Source: Glycomyces sp. YM15 (lineage in GTDB: Bacteria; Actinomycetota; Actinomycetes; Mycobacteriales; Micromonosporaceae). From it: a DNA stretch of 64,000 nt. The notes beneath the pieces are model-generated. The model saw only the letters and a list, made by a program, of their open reading frames with translations. It made no database searches and was not told where the DNA came from. Positions within the stretch are counted from its first letter, which is position 1. Each line of letters opens with the position of its first letter. Positions 8,925 to 17,859 of the stretch are shown piece after piece. The DNA is taken from contig NZ_JAERMK010000007.1 in assembly GCF_016918015.1 (NCBI RefSeq), forward strand, positions 1-64,000, read 5' to 3'. The translations under genes and the position numbers were made by a program.

Positions 8925-9200
8925 GGTGGCCTCCTTAGTTGAGGTTCGTCGGGTCATGGAGATGCGGGTTCATTGCTACGGGTGGGACAGGACCGGGCGG
9001 TCGCGGACCGGCGGGTCCGCCGCCGCGGTCCGGTCCCGGATCGGTCAGTCAGCGGAGGCCGCCGCGAGCGCGGCCATGCCTCGGGTCCAGCGGGACAGGA
9101 TCGAGAGATCGGATGCTCCCTAGCGGACGCGGGTACGGAGAATGCTTGTTATCGTTCACATATCACAACCTAGTTCCAAAACATCTGATGATTTTCCGGC
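8925..9200 (-). other. Long 5' leader of the GH62 gene
   Basis: The promoter at 9208-9236 is about 285 bases upstream of the GH62 start, so this interval should be transcribed as an untranslated leader. I see no riboswitch fold that I recognise and no leader-peptide gene with a good ribosome-binding site. Confidence 0.4.
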
Positions 9201-9207
9201 GATTCAA

Positions 9208-9236
9208 ACTATAGAGAGATCTCGATGTGTAGTCAA
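9208..9236 (-). promoter_or_regulatory. Promoter of the GH62 gene
   Basis: On the minus strand, TTGACT (-35, 9231-9236) and TATAGT (-10, 9208-9213) are separated by exactly 17 bases. The spacer includes ATCGAGATCTC. The same boxes, spacing and most spacer bases recur upstream of the GH95 gene at 55516-55544, with 27 of 34 positions identical. Confidence 0.7.
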
Positions 9237-9382
9237 CGGCTCGACTGAGGTTTGTTGGCACACCTGGCGTTAAACTGTCGCGTCGAGTCTCGGCTTCACG
9301 GTCGTTTCCTGAAGGCCTGCAAGCGATCTCTGACCGCGCCCAGCCGCGGCAGGAGACGGAGAAGTCGGTGTCGAAGATTGAC

Positions 9383-9590
9383 CTATTGGCAAAATTTGGC
9401 CACCGACGAGCTCAAAGTCGCGTTCCACGAGATCGTTCGCGGCCGGCCCTGCCGCGACCGGGGATCGGGCACTGCATCGAGGTAGGGGCGAAGGTCGGCG
9501 ATCCGGTCGGCATCGAGCGGACCCAGTTTCGCGAGCACGGCAGGGATCGGAGAGGATACATCGGCAGGCACGGGCAGCTTTCGTGATTGT
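9383..9590 (-). pseudogene. ISAs1-type transposase N-terminal fragment
   Basis: The minus-strand frame contains SSPIPAVLAKLGPLDADRIA followed by DLRPYLDAVPDPRSRQG. This matches the conserved start of ISAs1-family transposases (the D-L-x-x-x-L-x-x-V-P-D-P-R-x-R-x-G pattern). The reading frame is lost after about 60 residues and the catalytic core is absent. No terminal repeats were recognised. Confidence 0.6.
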
Positions 9591-10062
9591 TTGGCTTCAG
9601 CACCACAATGATCACGAAGCCCGTGTCTGCCTTGATATGCACCCCAAGCCATCTCAACCAGGCTCTCTACGCAACCACGGAACTTGAAACCGCCCTGCCA
9701 CTGAACCCGCTGGCAGCTCGCGACAACAGCGGGTGATTGGGGAATTCCGAGCAATCCGTTGAGTGCCGAACGTGACCGAATCCTGTTGAGATGCAGGGAA
9801 ACCCCTGATGTCACCTGCGCCGCCGTCCTGGTCAGCATCGGCGGCACGAACCGCCGAGGACCCCCGGGCTCCTGAACCTGCCGGTATCCTGCCGCCGTTC
9901 CGCCTTGAACGAGCAGCCAATCGCTGATTGACTGCTCTGACCGATTCCCATGCGGAGCCTCATCGGCGAACTATGGCTTCGCCGGGGAATCGTTCGCGAT
10001 ACAAGTCGAGCGCATTCCCCAGCCATGACACCGCAACCCACCTGAGAAAGGCGTACCAGCTC
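9591..10062. other. Stretch without a recognisable gene
   Basis: About 470 bases between the transposase fragment and the Tat-secreted protein gene. The open frames here are short and lack ribosome-binding sites. It probably contains the promoter of the downstream gene, but I cannot single out convincing boxes. Confidence 0.35.
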
Positions 10063-10884
10063 ATGGCCGACAACGGCGACACTCCTAACGGCTCCACCGC
10101 TTCCGTCGGCGGCTTCGACCGCCGACGGCTCTTCACGCTCGCGGCGGGAGGGGCCGCTGCCGCCTCGGGCATCCTCCTCCCCGCGACTGCGGCGCAGGCG
10201 CACGGCGAACTCCGGTACTACTCCGGCATCTGGGCTCAGAAGACGGTCAACTCGGCCAACGCTCAACTCAAGTCATACAGGTACCGACCGGCGTTCCACG
10301 ACAAGCTGAACGCCTGGCTGCAGCTCTGGTTCGAGAACACGCCGTACGAAAAGCCGCTCCGAGTGTGGATCTCAGGAGTGCACAAGGACAGCGGCAATGC
10401 GGCGCAGCAGCAGGGCAGGGCGCTCCTCCTCGACCACATCTACGTCAATCACGGCGGCCCCAACGCGCAGGGCGCCTTCCAGGCCAACTACGAGATCTGG
10501 GGCAGGGGGAGCGGTTCGGGCCTCACCTACGCCCGCAATAACTACTGGGCGACTGCGGCGACCCTCCACTACCACTTCGGAACGGTGCGGACCTATCTCA
10601 ACGGCAGCAGAGTCAGCCTCTACGTCGACAACATGACGTCCGGCACCGGCACCACTTCCTTCACCAGGACCAAGTCGCAGATCCTGCATGTTCAGGCCAG
10701 CTGCCGCTATATCTGGGGCAAGGGGACCGCCATCGACGGCGTATGGAGCGACCAGGCCAAACGGCACTCGCACGAGGTCCTGGAGCGGATCGGCAAGGGC
10801 GGCTACCTGGGAACGTCGAAGTCCCATTGGCAGGCGTTCAACGTCGCCACGATGCGCAAGGGCATCGGGACCGAAACCTACTGA
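10063..10884 (+). CDS. Tat-secreted protein of unknown function, weakly peptidase M15-like
   Basis: ATG 10063 starts a Tat signal (FDRRRLFTLAAGGAAAASG) ending near ATAAQAHG; the frame is open upstream but without signal-like sequence. The 273-aa protein then has an ~80-residue segment (PLRVWISGVHKD, GRALLLDHIYV) and a C-terminal half with YWATAATLHYHFGTV and HVQASCRYIWGKGTAIDGVW. The arrangement recalls secreted M15/extensin-like proteins, in which a SxHxxGxAxD motif and a later HxH bind zinc. Here the expected ligands are largely replaced (QQQGRALLLD; SLYVDN), so catalytic activity is doubtful. That family link is my inference and unverified. Confidence 0.55.
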   Translation: MADNGDTPNGSTASVGGFDRRRLFTLAAGGAAAASGILLPATAAQAHGELRYYSGIWAQKTVNSANAQLKSYRYRPAFHDKLNAWLQLWFENTPYEKPLRVWISGVHKDSGNAAQQQGRALLLDHIYVNHGGPNAQGAFQANYEIWGRGSGSGLTYARNNYWATAATLHYHFGTVRTYLNGSRVSLYVDNMTSGTGTTSFTRTKSQILHVQASCRYIWGKGTAIDGVWSDQAKRHSHEVLERIGKGGYLGTSKSHWQAFNVATMRKGIGTETY

Positions 10885-11009
10885 ATGCGCGGGCGATGGT
10901 CCCGATCTTCCAGGGCTCGAAGAGTTCCTGCGCAACGAGCCGGACGTCTGGTGGCACCTCGCCGCCTGAGCCGACAGCGGAGCCTCCCCGGTCGGCCTAT
11001 CATTGCCGC

Positions 11010-13622
11010 ATGGCCGACCCCCTGTCCAAAGCCACCGCCAATCTCCGTCAGCTGCGGCTGCGGGCGATGATGACGCAAGAGGAGCTCGCCCTCAAATCGG
11101 GGGTCGGGACGCGGACCGTGCGTGACATCGAGTCAGGGAAGGTCCGGCCGCAGCCGCGAACCCTGCGGCTGCTGATCGAAGCGCTGGACCTGGACGAGGC
11201 CGACCGGGCGATGCTGGCCAGAGTGCCGGACGAACCCACGGCGCGGGACCTCGCACCGATGACGCTCCCGTCGGGCACGACCGCGTTCACCGGCCGCAGT
11301 GCGAGCCTCGCGACGTTGGACGAAGCGGCGGACGCGGCGTCGAGCCCGCTTGTCATCCTGTCCGGCACCGGGGGCGTCGGCAAGACGATGCTGGCCCTGC
11401 ACTGGGGACACCGCGCCGCCGACCGGTTCCCAGGCGGGCGCTTCTACCTCGACCTGCACGGCTTCGCCCCAGGCGCGATCGCGATGGAGCCGGCCGAGGC
11501 GGTCCGCCACCTGCTCGGCGCGATGGGCGTGGAGCCACAGCGGCTGCCGACCGAGGCCGATGCCCAGCTGGCCCTCTACCGCACCCTCATCGGCAGCGAG
11601 CGCCGCCTGCTGATCCTCGACAACGTCCGCGACGCGGAGCAGGTGCGGCCGCTGCTTCCGGACGGCGCCCAGGTGCACACCGTGGTGATCAGCCGCCGCC
11701 GGCTCGTCGGGCTCGCGGCGTCGCACGGCGCGGCGTCCATCGAGGTGGGGACGTTCGACACCGCCGAAGCCGCCGCGCTGCTCGAGCGTCAGCTCGGGAC
11801 GGCTCGGATCGCGGCCGAACCCGAAGCGGCGGAACGGGTGCTGGCCTCGTGCGCGGGACTGCCGCTGGCCCTCGCCATCGCCGGTGCCAGGGCCGCGACA
11901 CGGCCCGATCTCCCCTTGGGCACCGTCGCCGACGAGCTGGCCGCCTCGCGGCTCGACGCGCTCGCGATCGATGAGCCGTCGATGGACCTCAGGGCGGTGT
12001 TCTCCTGGTCCTACCGCTCGCTCGAACCCGACGCGGCTCGGCTGTTCCGGCTGCTGGCCGTCATCCCCGGCCCCGACTTCGACACGGCTGCGGCCGTGCG
12101 GCTCCACGGCGGCACCAAGGCGGATGCCGTGCGGGCACTTCGATCCCTTGCGGACACTCACTTGGTCGAGTACGGCCGCCCTGGCCGCCACCGCCTCCAC
12201 GACCTGATCCGCGCGTACGCGGTCGAACTCCTCGAATCCGAAGTGTCGCAGTCCGATCGCGACGCCGCCCTCGACAGGCTGCTCGACTGGTACCTGCACG
12301 CGGCCGCCGCGTGCCGTGCGGCGCTCTACCCCGCGATGCTCAGCCTGCCCCTTCCCGACACTGGGAACACCTTCGAGCCGACGGCGGCGGAGGCGGCGCA
12401 GTGGCTGGAGGCCGAGTGGGAGAACCTCATCGCGGCCGTGGAACTCGCCGCCGCGCACGGACGGGCGCGGTTCACCTGGCTCTTGGCCGATGTGCTGCGC
12501 GGATACGTGTGGCTCCACATGCTCGGCGATGACGGCGTTCGCATGAGCAGGGCTGCCTATGCTGCGGCGTCAGACGCCGAAGATTCGCTCGGCATGGCTT
12601 CGTCAGCGCTCGCGCTGGGCTGCGCGCTGATGCGCTCCAACCTGCTCGAGGAGGCCGTCGACCACCTGCGCGACGCCGCCGACTTCGCTCGCCGCGCCGA
12701 TTGGCCCGCCGGCGCCGCGGCGAGCGAAGGGAACACCGCGATGGCCTGCTACCGCCAAGGCAGGATGCGCGACGGACTGGACCACGCTTACGGTGCGTTG
12801 CGTGCGTACCGGGCGATAGGCGAGCGTCGCTCCGAGGGCTCGAACCTGCAACTGATCGGACTTTTCCACTCCCTCATGGGAGAACTCGACACGGGCATCG
12901 ACTACCTCGAACAGTCGCTCAAGTTCGCGACGGAGGCGGACAACGACCCGATCCGCCTGCTCCTGCTGACGCACCTGGCCGAGATCCAGATCCACCGCGG
13001 GCGCCTCGACCTCGCGGCCGCCCATCTCGACGAGGCCGCCGACCTGGAGCGCAGCAGCGTCAGCATCGACAGGACCAGCGACATCCCCGGGGCGCGGGCA
13101 CGGCTCCTGCTGGCCGCGGGGCGGATTGCTGAGGCCCTGGAACTCGCAAGCCAGGTGGTCGCGGAGCGGACCGGCGATGCCGACCACCGAATCCGAGCCG
13201 CCGCGATGGTCACCCTGGCCGCCGCCCTCGACGCCGCGGGCGATCACCAGGAGGCGGTCGACCTCTATGACCGCGTGCTCGCCATGACCGAGCACGACGC
13301 CACCGTCTTTCACCGGGTCGAGGGGATGGTGGGCCGCGCGGGGGCGCTGCTGCGCGGCGGCGACGCCCCCGTTGCCGAGAACGCTGCCGTCCAGGCACTG
13401 CAGCTGGCCCGGCAAGCCGAGTACCGGTTCCTGGAAGGCCGGGCGCTCAACGTGCTCGCCGAGATCGACCTGCGGGCCGGACGGCTCGCCGAAGCCGCCG
13501 ACCGGGCGACCAGGGCCATGGAGATCCACCGTCAGACCGGCCACCGCGCCGGTGAGGCGGTGTCGCTCCAGCTCCTCGCCGACTGCGCCACTGACCCGGA
13601 GATCGTCCCGCGCCCGGCGTGA
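11010..13622 (+). CDS. XRE-family regulator with NB-ARC ATPase and TPR repeats
   Basis: Start ATG 11010 begins MADPLSKATANLRQLRLRAM, a normal N-terminus for this family; the frame is open further upstream into the preceding gene. The 870-aa protein has an XRE helix-turn-helix (residues ~10-62, TQEELALKSGVGTRTVRDIE). An NB-ARC NTPase follows, with P-loop GTGGVGKT (119-126) and a Walker B-like LLILDNV. The C-terminal half consists of tetratricopeptide repeats (many AAxLxxA helices from ~residue 530). Such STAND-type proteins act as signal-integrating transcription regulators in actinomycetes, often near secondary-metabolite genes. The SARP/BTAD domain is absent. It lies ~1.6 kb from the peptide-P450 pair on the opposite strand, so a link is possible but unproven. 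Confidence 0.85.
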   Translation: MADPLSKATANLRQLRLRAMMTQEELALKSGVGTRTVRDIESGKVRPQPRTLRLLIEALDLDEADRAMLARVPDEPTARDLAPMTLPSGTTAFTGRSASLATLDEAADAASSPLVILSGTGGVGKTMLALHWGHRAADRFPGGRFYLDLHGFAPGAIAMEPAEAVRHLLGAMGVEPQRLPTEADAQLALYRTLIGSERRLLILDNVRDAEQVRPLLPDGAQVHTVVISRRRLVGLAASHGAASIEVGTFDTAEAAALLERQLGTARIAAEPEAAERVLASCAGLPLALAIAGARAATRPDLPLGTVADELAASRLDALAIDEPSMDLRAVFSWSYRSLEPDAARLFRLLAVIPGPDFDTAAAVRLHGGTKADAVRALRSLADTHLVEYGRPGRHRLHDLIRAYAVELLESEVSQSDRDAALDRLLDWYLHAAAACRAALYPAMLSLPLPDTGNTFEPTAAEAAQWLEAEWENLIAAVELAAAHGRARFTWLLADVLRGYVWLHMLGDDGVRMSRAAYAAASDAEDSLGMASSALALGCALMRSNLLEEAVDHLRDAADFARRADWPAGAAASEGNTAMACYRQGRMRDGLDHAYGALRAYRAIGERRSEGSNLQLIGLFHSLMGELDTGIDYLEQSLKFATEADNDPIRLLLLTHLAEIQIHRGRLDLAAAHLDEAADLERSSVSIDRTSDIPGARARLLLAAGRIAEALELASQVVAERTGDADHRIRAAAMVTLAAALDAAGDHQEAVDLYDRVLAMTEHDATVFHRVEGMVGRAGALLRGGDAPVAENAAVQALQLARQAEYRFLEGRALNVLAEIDLRAGRLAEAADRATRAMEIHRQTGHRAGEAVSLQLLADCATDPEIVPRPA

Positions 13623-13846
13623 CCAGGCTCGTGCCCTGAGCCCCCAGGAGCCCCCGCCGTGAACTGCCTGAGCTTTAAGCCTCCGCGCCGGACGCCGGCT
13701 CCCCTACCGGCCGCACTACGAACGCGACGGGGCAGAGCACGACATCCGCATGACTCTGCGGCTCAATGAAGGCGAGGACACGCCGGGGAGCACCGACACC
13801 AACCGTGTCCGCGGCGTCGACGGCATCCCCCGAATCGGAAAGCGCC

Positions 13847-15184
13847 CTACGGACGAACTCGATGCCTCGCCGACTCGTCGCGGCCGACTCGAACGCGGAA
13901 CCGGCGGGGTCTGGCGATCGCGTCCCACTGTGGTTTGATCGGTCCCGAACGCGACGTCACGGTCCTGCCGTCGAGCAGGTCGGCCGCGGTCTCCAGTACG
14001 GCGTTGGAGATGTGCACGCCGGTGCACATCCGGGGGCCTGCGCCGTACGGGAGGTATGCGTGCGGCTCGTGGACCTTGTCGGCGAGCCAGCGTGCCGGAT
14101 CGAACCGGCTCGGGTCCTCGCGCCACCAGCGGGGATCGGTGTGGAACAGCAGAGGACTGATGAAGACCGAGTTGTCGGCTGAGACCGTGTAGTCCCCGAA
14201 CTCCCTGTCCTCGACCAGAACCCGGCTGGTGAGCGCGACCGGTGGATAGGCCCGCAGGGTCTCCTTCACGACTGCCCGCGCCCAGTCCTCGCGGCTGGTC
14301 GTCTCGGGCCTGGCGAAGTCGTGTGCGCCGTGGGCTGCGAGCAGCCACGCCAGTCCGGCGCCGCCGACCGTGTAGAGGTTTCCGAGGTTGATTGAGAGCG
14401 TCTGCGCCACATCAAGATCGGTGAACGCCGGACCGTCGTCGTCGCGAGCGTCGAGGAGCAGGTCAAGGAGGTCCGACGGAGGTTCATCGGGGTTGCGGGA
14501 CGCCCGGCGCGATGCGACGTGCGCCAGGAGCGCCTCGATCATCGCGTCGTTCGCGCGTATTCGACGGTGCGTCCACAGCGAGAGCCAGGCGGGCGGTGCG
14601 ATCGAGGACATGCCCTGGGGAATGAGCAGGGCCGCCGCGCGGATCATCTTCGCGCGCAGATCGCCTTCCAGATCGCGGATGAAGATCGCACCGGCAGCGT
14701 CGAGAAGGACGCGCTCGCAGTCGCGCATGCGGATGGCCGCGTGTTCGGCGCGATCGAGGAATTGTTCGAGGTGCAGACGGATGCCCGGGACCGTCCGTTC
14801 GGCGATGTCGCGGCCGAGGCGGTGCCATTGGGCGGTGCGTTTGGTGGCCATCCACGTCTCGACGTTGTCGCGGACGAGACCCCGGCGCTGGACCGCGCGG
14901 GGCGGTTCGGGCGGGTCGACGAGGGTCTCGCGATTGGTGTGGGCCAGTACCCAGCGCGCCCATTCGGGTCGGGCGAGCGCGACTTTGCCTGCTCCGAAGG
15001 CGTAGACGTCACCGTATTCGCCCCGCAGGCGGGCCAGGGACGCAACCGGGTCGCGGTCGAAGTCGTCAGGAGGGAGGCCGAACGGCCGCGGCGCCGGTCC
15101 CGGAAGGGGTTGAACAGATCCCCTTGCACCGCTTGTGGAGACAGGCACCGGATTTGCGCCGGCACCGCGACCGTCAGAACTCAT
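13847..15184 (-). CDS. Cytochrome P450, candidate RiPP-modifying enzyme
   Basis: The 445-aa protein has the P450 signature: ExxR in VVKETLRAYPP and the heme loop YLPYGAGPRMCTGVHI with heme-ligand Cys387. The I-helix region (SINLGNLYTVGGAGLAWLLA) lacks the usual A-G-x-D/E-T acidic-Thr pair, so oxygen activation may differ from canonical monooxygenases. ATG 15184 lies two bases after the stop of a 29-codon peptide gene (TAA-GA-ATG), with GGAG just upstream, so the two are co-transcribed and probably coupled. A P450 directly after a tiny peptide gene rich in Trp/Tyr at its end is the layout of P450-crosslinked RiPPs such as tryptorubin-type atropopeptides. The peptide-substrate role is inference. 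Confidence 0.9.
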   Translation of the reverse strand: MSSDGRGAGANPVPVSTSGARGSVQPLPGPAPRPFGLPPDDFDRDPVASLARLRGEYGDVYAFGAGKVALARPEWARWVLAHTNRETLVDPPEPPRAVQRRGLVRDNVETWMATKRTAQWHRLGRDIAERTVPGIRLHLEQFLDRAEHAAIRMRDCERVLLDAAGAIFIRDLEGDLRAKMIRAAALLIPQGMSSIAPPAWLSLWTHRRIRANDAMIEALLAHVASRRASRNPDEPPSDLLDLLLDARDDDGPAFTDLDVAQTLSINLGNLYTVGGAGLAWLLAAHGAHDFARPETTSREDWARAVVKETLRAYPPVALTSRVLVEDREFGDYTVSADNSVFISPLLFHTDPRWWREDPSRFDPARWLADKVHEPHAYLPYGAGPRMCTGVHISNAVLETAADLLDGRTVTSRSGPIKPQWDAIARPRRFRVRVGRDESARHRVRP

Positions 15185-15186
15185 TC

Positions 15187-15276
15187 TTACTCCGTGTAAT
15201 AGGCCACGTACCAGCGGCCAGCGGTGACTTTGCCTCCGATGATGCGGGCGACCGCTGCCTTGGCGAGACTTCGCAT
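15187..15276 (-). CDS. 29-aa putative RiPP precursor peptide (atropopeptide-like)
   Basis: ATG 15276 is preceded by GGAG at a 6-nt spacing (GGAGCGAACATG) and the frame ends at TAA 15187-15189. The product has a basic, alanine-rich amphipathic N-terminal part beginning MRSLAKAAVARIIGG. Its C-terminal tail is GKVTAGRWYVAYYTE, with W22, Y23, Y26 and Y27. This is the design of a leader plus aromatic core. In tryptorubin-type atropopeptides the core is a Trp/Tyr hexapeptide at the precursor C-terminus, crosslinked by one P450. Here the aromatic spacing is W-Y-x-x-Y-Y and two residues (T-E) follow. The P450 gene begins 2 nt downstream. Functional assignment is inference from composition and context. 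Confidence 0.75.
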   Translation of the reverse strand: MRSLAKAAVARIIGGKVTAGRWYVAYYTE

Positions 15277-15366
15277 GTTCGCTCCATTCCGTAGTGGCGG
15301 CTTGAGGCCGCCGCCGTTTTCGTACGCCAAGTACAGCAGCAGGAAGTGGTGATTTCGAGGCGTTTC

Positions 15367-15388
15367 ACCGGCGGGAAACCGGCGGGAA
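15367..15388. repeat. Tandem 11-bp repeat upstream of the peptide gene
   Basis: The unit ACCGGCGGGAA occurs twice head-to-tail (15367-15377, 15378-15388), about 90 bases upstream of the putative precursor peptide start. It could be an activator-binding site. No other copy was noticed nearby. Confidence 0.4.
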
Positions 15389-15557
15389 GCAGTCGACCCC
15401 TCATCTGGCCGTCGTGGGCGATCACCAACAGCCGCAACGCCATGAAGGCTCCGCATCGAGCTTGGCGGGGACGAGAGAGGCACGACAAGGCACAAAGGAG
15501 CGGGCGGGGCTTCGTTCGAGCAGAGGATGACGGAGCGCCGGGTCGGCGCCCCGCGTG

Positions 15558-15818
15558 ATGGACGCGGGGGAGGCGAGTGGTGAGGGTGATGGCGATCTCG
15601 AAGCGGGCGAGTTGAGCGCCGGCGCAGGAGTGGATGACTTCGCCGAAGGCGACGTGATGCGATGTGCGGGCCCGGTCGGGGTCGAAGACGGCTGCCTGGG
15701 TGAAGGCGGTCTCGTCGCGGTTCATGGCGGCGAGGAGGAACCGGACGGGCGTGTGCGGCGCGAGGATGGTCTCTGAGGGGAAGCTATTGCCTAGCAGGAC
15801 ACCCGTAATCCATTGCAC
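15558..15818 (-). pseudogene. C-terminal remnant of a second cytochrome P450
   Basis: The minus-strand frame contains TPVRFLLAAMNRDETAF and FDPDRARTSHHVAFGEVIHS followed by CAGAQLARFEIAITLTTRL. This is the meander and heme-binding loop of an ordinary bacterial P450 (the F-G-x-x-x-H-x-C-x-G pattern). The N-terminal ~300 residues are missing, and the frame is lost after TTRLP before the usual end. It is not closely similar to the intact P450 next to it, whose heme loop reads YLPYGAGPRMC. Confidence 0.65.
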
Positions 15819-16514
15819 TGCAAGGTGTTCATCACCCTCGAGTTGCGGATTGCATCTCGATGTGGAGGTCGGGGCTCGATGATGCGTTCGCTCTGATGGC
15901 GGGCGTCTTCAAACGGCGAGCGTGCGGTGGCGAGCGAGAGCGTCTGACGGGCCTCTTGGCGCCAATCGAGCGGAAGACACCGCCTGGCAGCTCTCCGAGA
16001 CCGCTGGAGATCCGAACCCCGATGGGGCACAGTACTTCCTGGACGGGGCGGTGTGGTCGGCCGTGGGGTTCAAGTCTCCCTCGTGCACAGATACGAAGGC
16101 GCCGCTTGTGCGGGCCCCTGGTTTGGGAGTCAAAACGTTTCTTGAGGATCCAGGTGTTCCTCCTGGAGTGCTGCGTCCATCAGGTCGGCCCCCTTGGTGA
16201 TGACCGGTCGGCGCTGGTGGCGGTACACGATCCAGGTCGTGGCTGGTCACCGAGAACTGGCCGTGCAACGCCGCGTTCACGTCCAGCAGCAGCTCCGCGA
16301 GCGGTGCTGGCGCCAGCGTCCTTCGGCGAGCCATTCGCTTTCACCCCCAAAGGAAGCCGTGCGCGCCATCCGGAACCGCCACGAGCGCCGGGCGAACCGA
16401 GAGCACGAAACCCTTGTGGAGGGTGTAGAGAATCTGCAATGTTGCACTGTAGGTCGATGAATCCAGGTGTCGCCGTCGAACTTGACGAGCACGTCCGTAT
16501 TTGTCGGGTGGTGG
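15819..16514. other. Stretch without a recognisable gene
   Basis: About 700 bases with broken, overlapping short frames on both strands and no ribosome-binding site leading to a protein-like sequence. Composition is mixed, suggesting degraded genes. I could not match any piece to a known family. Confidence 0.35.
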
Positions 16515-17678
16515 TCAGAATTTGAGGAAGTCGCGGATCGCGAGGACGGCTCCGGCCCGCGCCCATTCGGAGAAGTCGAACGGCTGGATGTCGGGTGCGG
16601 CGGGCGCGTCGTTGGGGCGGCGGCGGTACATCGCGATCGCGGCGTCGAGTTCGCCGCGCGCGAGCTCGGCCACCGCGATGCCGTCGCCGGTGATGACGAT
16701 CTTCTCGGGATCCATGAAGTTCGCCACTGTCGCGGTCAGGACGCCGAGCGCGTGCCCGGCGTCGCGGAACGCCTGCCTGGCGGCGGGGTCCCCGCTTCGC
16801 GCGAGATCCAGGACGGCCGCGTAGTCCAGACCCGGGGTGCGCAGTGCTCCCACGATCGCGGGCTTCGGGAGGTACGTTGCGACGCAGCCGCGGTGGCCGT
16901 GCTCGCAACGGGGTCCCACCGGGTCGATCAGCAGGTGCTCCAGGCTCCCGGCCCTGCCGCTGGTGCCGGTCACGACCTTGCCGTCGACGACGATCCCCAC
17001 GCCGATCCCGGCGCCGATGGCGATGAGCACCATGGAGTCGTATCCCGCGCCGACGCCGAACCAGTGCTCGGCCGCAGTCAGGGCGTGCACGTCGTTCTCG
17101 GCGGTGGTGGGGATGCCCAGGCGCTCGCTCACGAGGTCGGCCAGCGGCACGTCGCTCCACCCGAGGAACGGCGACTCCAGGACGATCTGGCGCCCGTTGG
17201 TCGATGCCACGTCGCCGGCAAGGCCGATCCCGGCTGCGGTGATGTCTGGGTATTCGCCCGCGAGGCGCTCGCGGACGGCGCCGATCTGCCCGACAACCTG
17301 CTCCACGCTCTGCGACGCCAGCGGCTCGTCGTACTCGGCGAGGGCTTGCGCGGTGAGGTCGGTGACGACGGCGAACAGCCGGTCGCCGGTGAGCTTGACG
17401 CCCAGGAACCGCCTGCCTTCGGGACGGATGCGCAGGACCTCGCCGGGCCGACCGGCGGCGCTGCGCAGCTCCACCGCGCTGTCCCCGATCAGGCCCTGCT
17501 CGATGAGTGTGCGGGTGACACGAGTGAGGCTGGCCCGCGACATGCCGAGTTCCCGCGCGATCGCCGCGCGGGTCTGCGGGCCGCGGATCAGCAGCTCGCG
17601 AAGCGTGCTGCGTTCCAGGCCGGTCATCGCCGCCCGCGCCGGTGGCTCCTTGGTCGCCGAAGCCGACGTCTGCTCCAT
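16515..17678 (-). CDS. ROK-family transcriptional regulator
   Basis: The 387-aa protein starts at ATG 17678 with a GAGGGG-like site upstream. Residues ~20-80 form a winged helix-turn-helix (RAAIARELGMSRASLTRVTR, LIEQGLIG). The remainder is a ROK domain with the cysteine motif CEHGHRGCVATYL and glycine-rich AIGAGIGVGIVVDG. ROK regulators of this type are usually sugar-responsive repressors. The gene is divergent from the truncated GH62 and close to the GH5 cellulase. The motif TACCGTA (plus or minus strand) occurs in its own promoter region and in both glycosidase promoters. That suggests it controls them and itself; this is inference. Confidence 0.85.
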   Translation of the reverse strand: MEQTSASATKEPPARAAMTGLERSTLRELLIRGPQTRAAIARELGMSRASLTRVTRTLIEQGLIGDSAVELRSAAGRPGEVLRIRPEGRRFLGVKLTGDRLFAVVTDLTAQALAEYDEPLASQSVEQVVGQIGAVRERLAGEYPDITAAGIGLAGDVASTNGRQIVLESPFLGWSDVPLADLVSERLGIPTTAENDVHALTAAEHWFGVGAGYDSMVLIAIGAGIGVGIVVDGKVVTGTSGRAGSLEHLLIDPVGPRCEHGHRGCVATYLPKPAIVGALRTPGLDYAAVLDLARSGDPAARQAFRDAGHALGVLTATVANFMDPEKIVITGDGIAVAELARGELDAAIAMYRRRPNDAPAAPDIQPFDFSEWARAGAVLAIRDFLKF

Positions 17679-17705
17679 CCCGATCCCCCTCGATTTGTTC
17701 AGGAC

Positions 17706-17714
17706 TTACGGTAA
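17706..17714. promoter_or_regulatory. Candidate ROK operator in the ROK promoter region
   Basis: TTACGGTAA is an odd-length palindrome 28 bases upstream of the ROK start. Its complement TTACCGTAA shares the TACCGTA core with GTACCGTAC at 17826-17834 and 18775-18783. Confidence 0.4.
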
Positions 17715-17802
17715 CCCCTGCGACGCCGAAAGATATTTGCCCCTTCTTGTCCGTTACTGCGAGCGCCATCGAACTCCGCTGCGCAGGAAGTAGTTTCATC
17801 TG

Positions 17803-17834
17803 TGGACAAATTCGATACGTGCTGCGTACCGTAC
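17803..17834 (+). promoter_or_regulatory. Promoter of the truncated GH62 gene with candidate operator
   Basis: TGGACA (17803-17808) and TACCGT (17827-17832) are 18 bases apart, and the palindrome GTACCGTAC (17826-17834) overlaps the -10 region. The same boxes, spacing and operator recur upstream of the GH5 cellulase at 18752-18783. Both contain GACAAAT just after the -35 start and GCGTACCGTACTC at the -10. Confidence 0.55.
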
Positions 17835-17859
17835 TCCGCATCAGATCAGGAATGTGCAT

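Noticed and set aside
7032-8942. Long plus-strand open frame antisense to the GH62 gene
   Set aside because: It mirrors the GH62 gene, has low-complexity Val/Arg/Gly-rich translation, no family motifs, and arises from GC-rich codon use in the real gene.
13623-13846. Possible small gene between the NB-ARC regulator and the P450
   Set aside because: The open frames here lack start signals and protein-like motifs; it is best seen as a convergent intergenic region.
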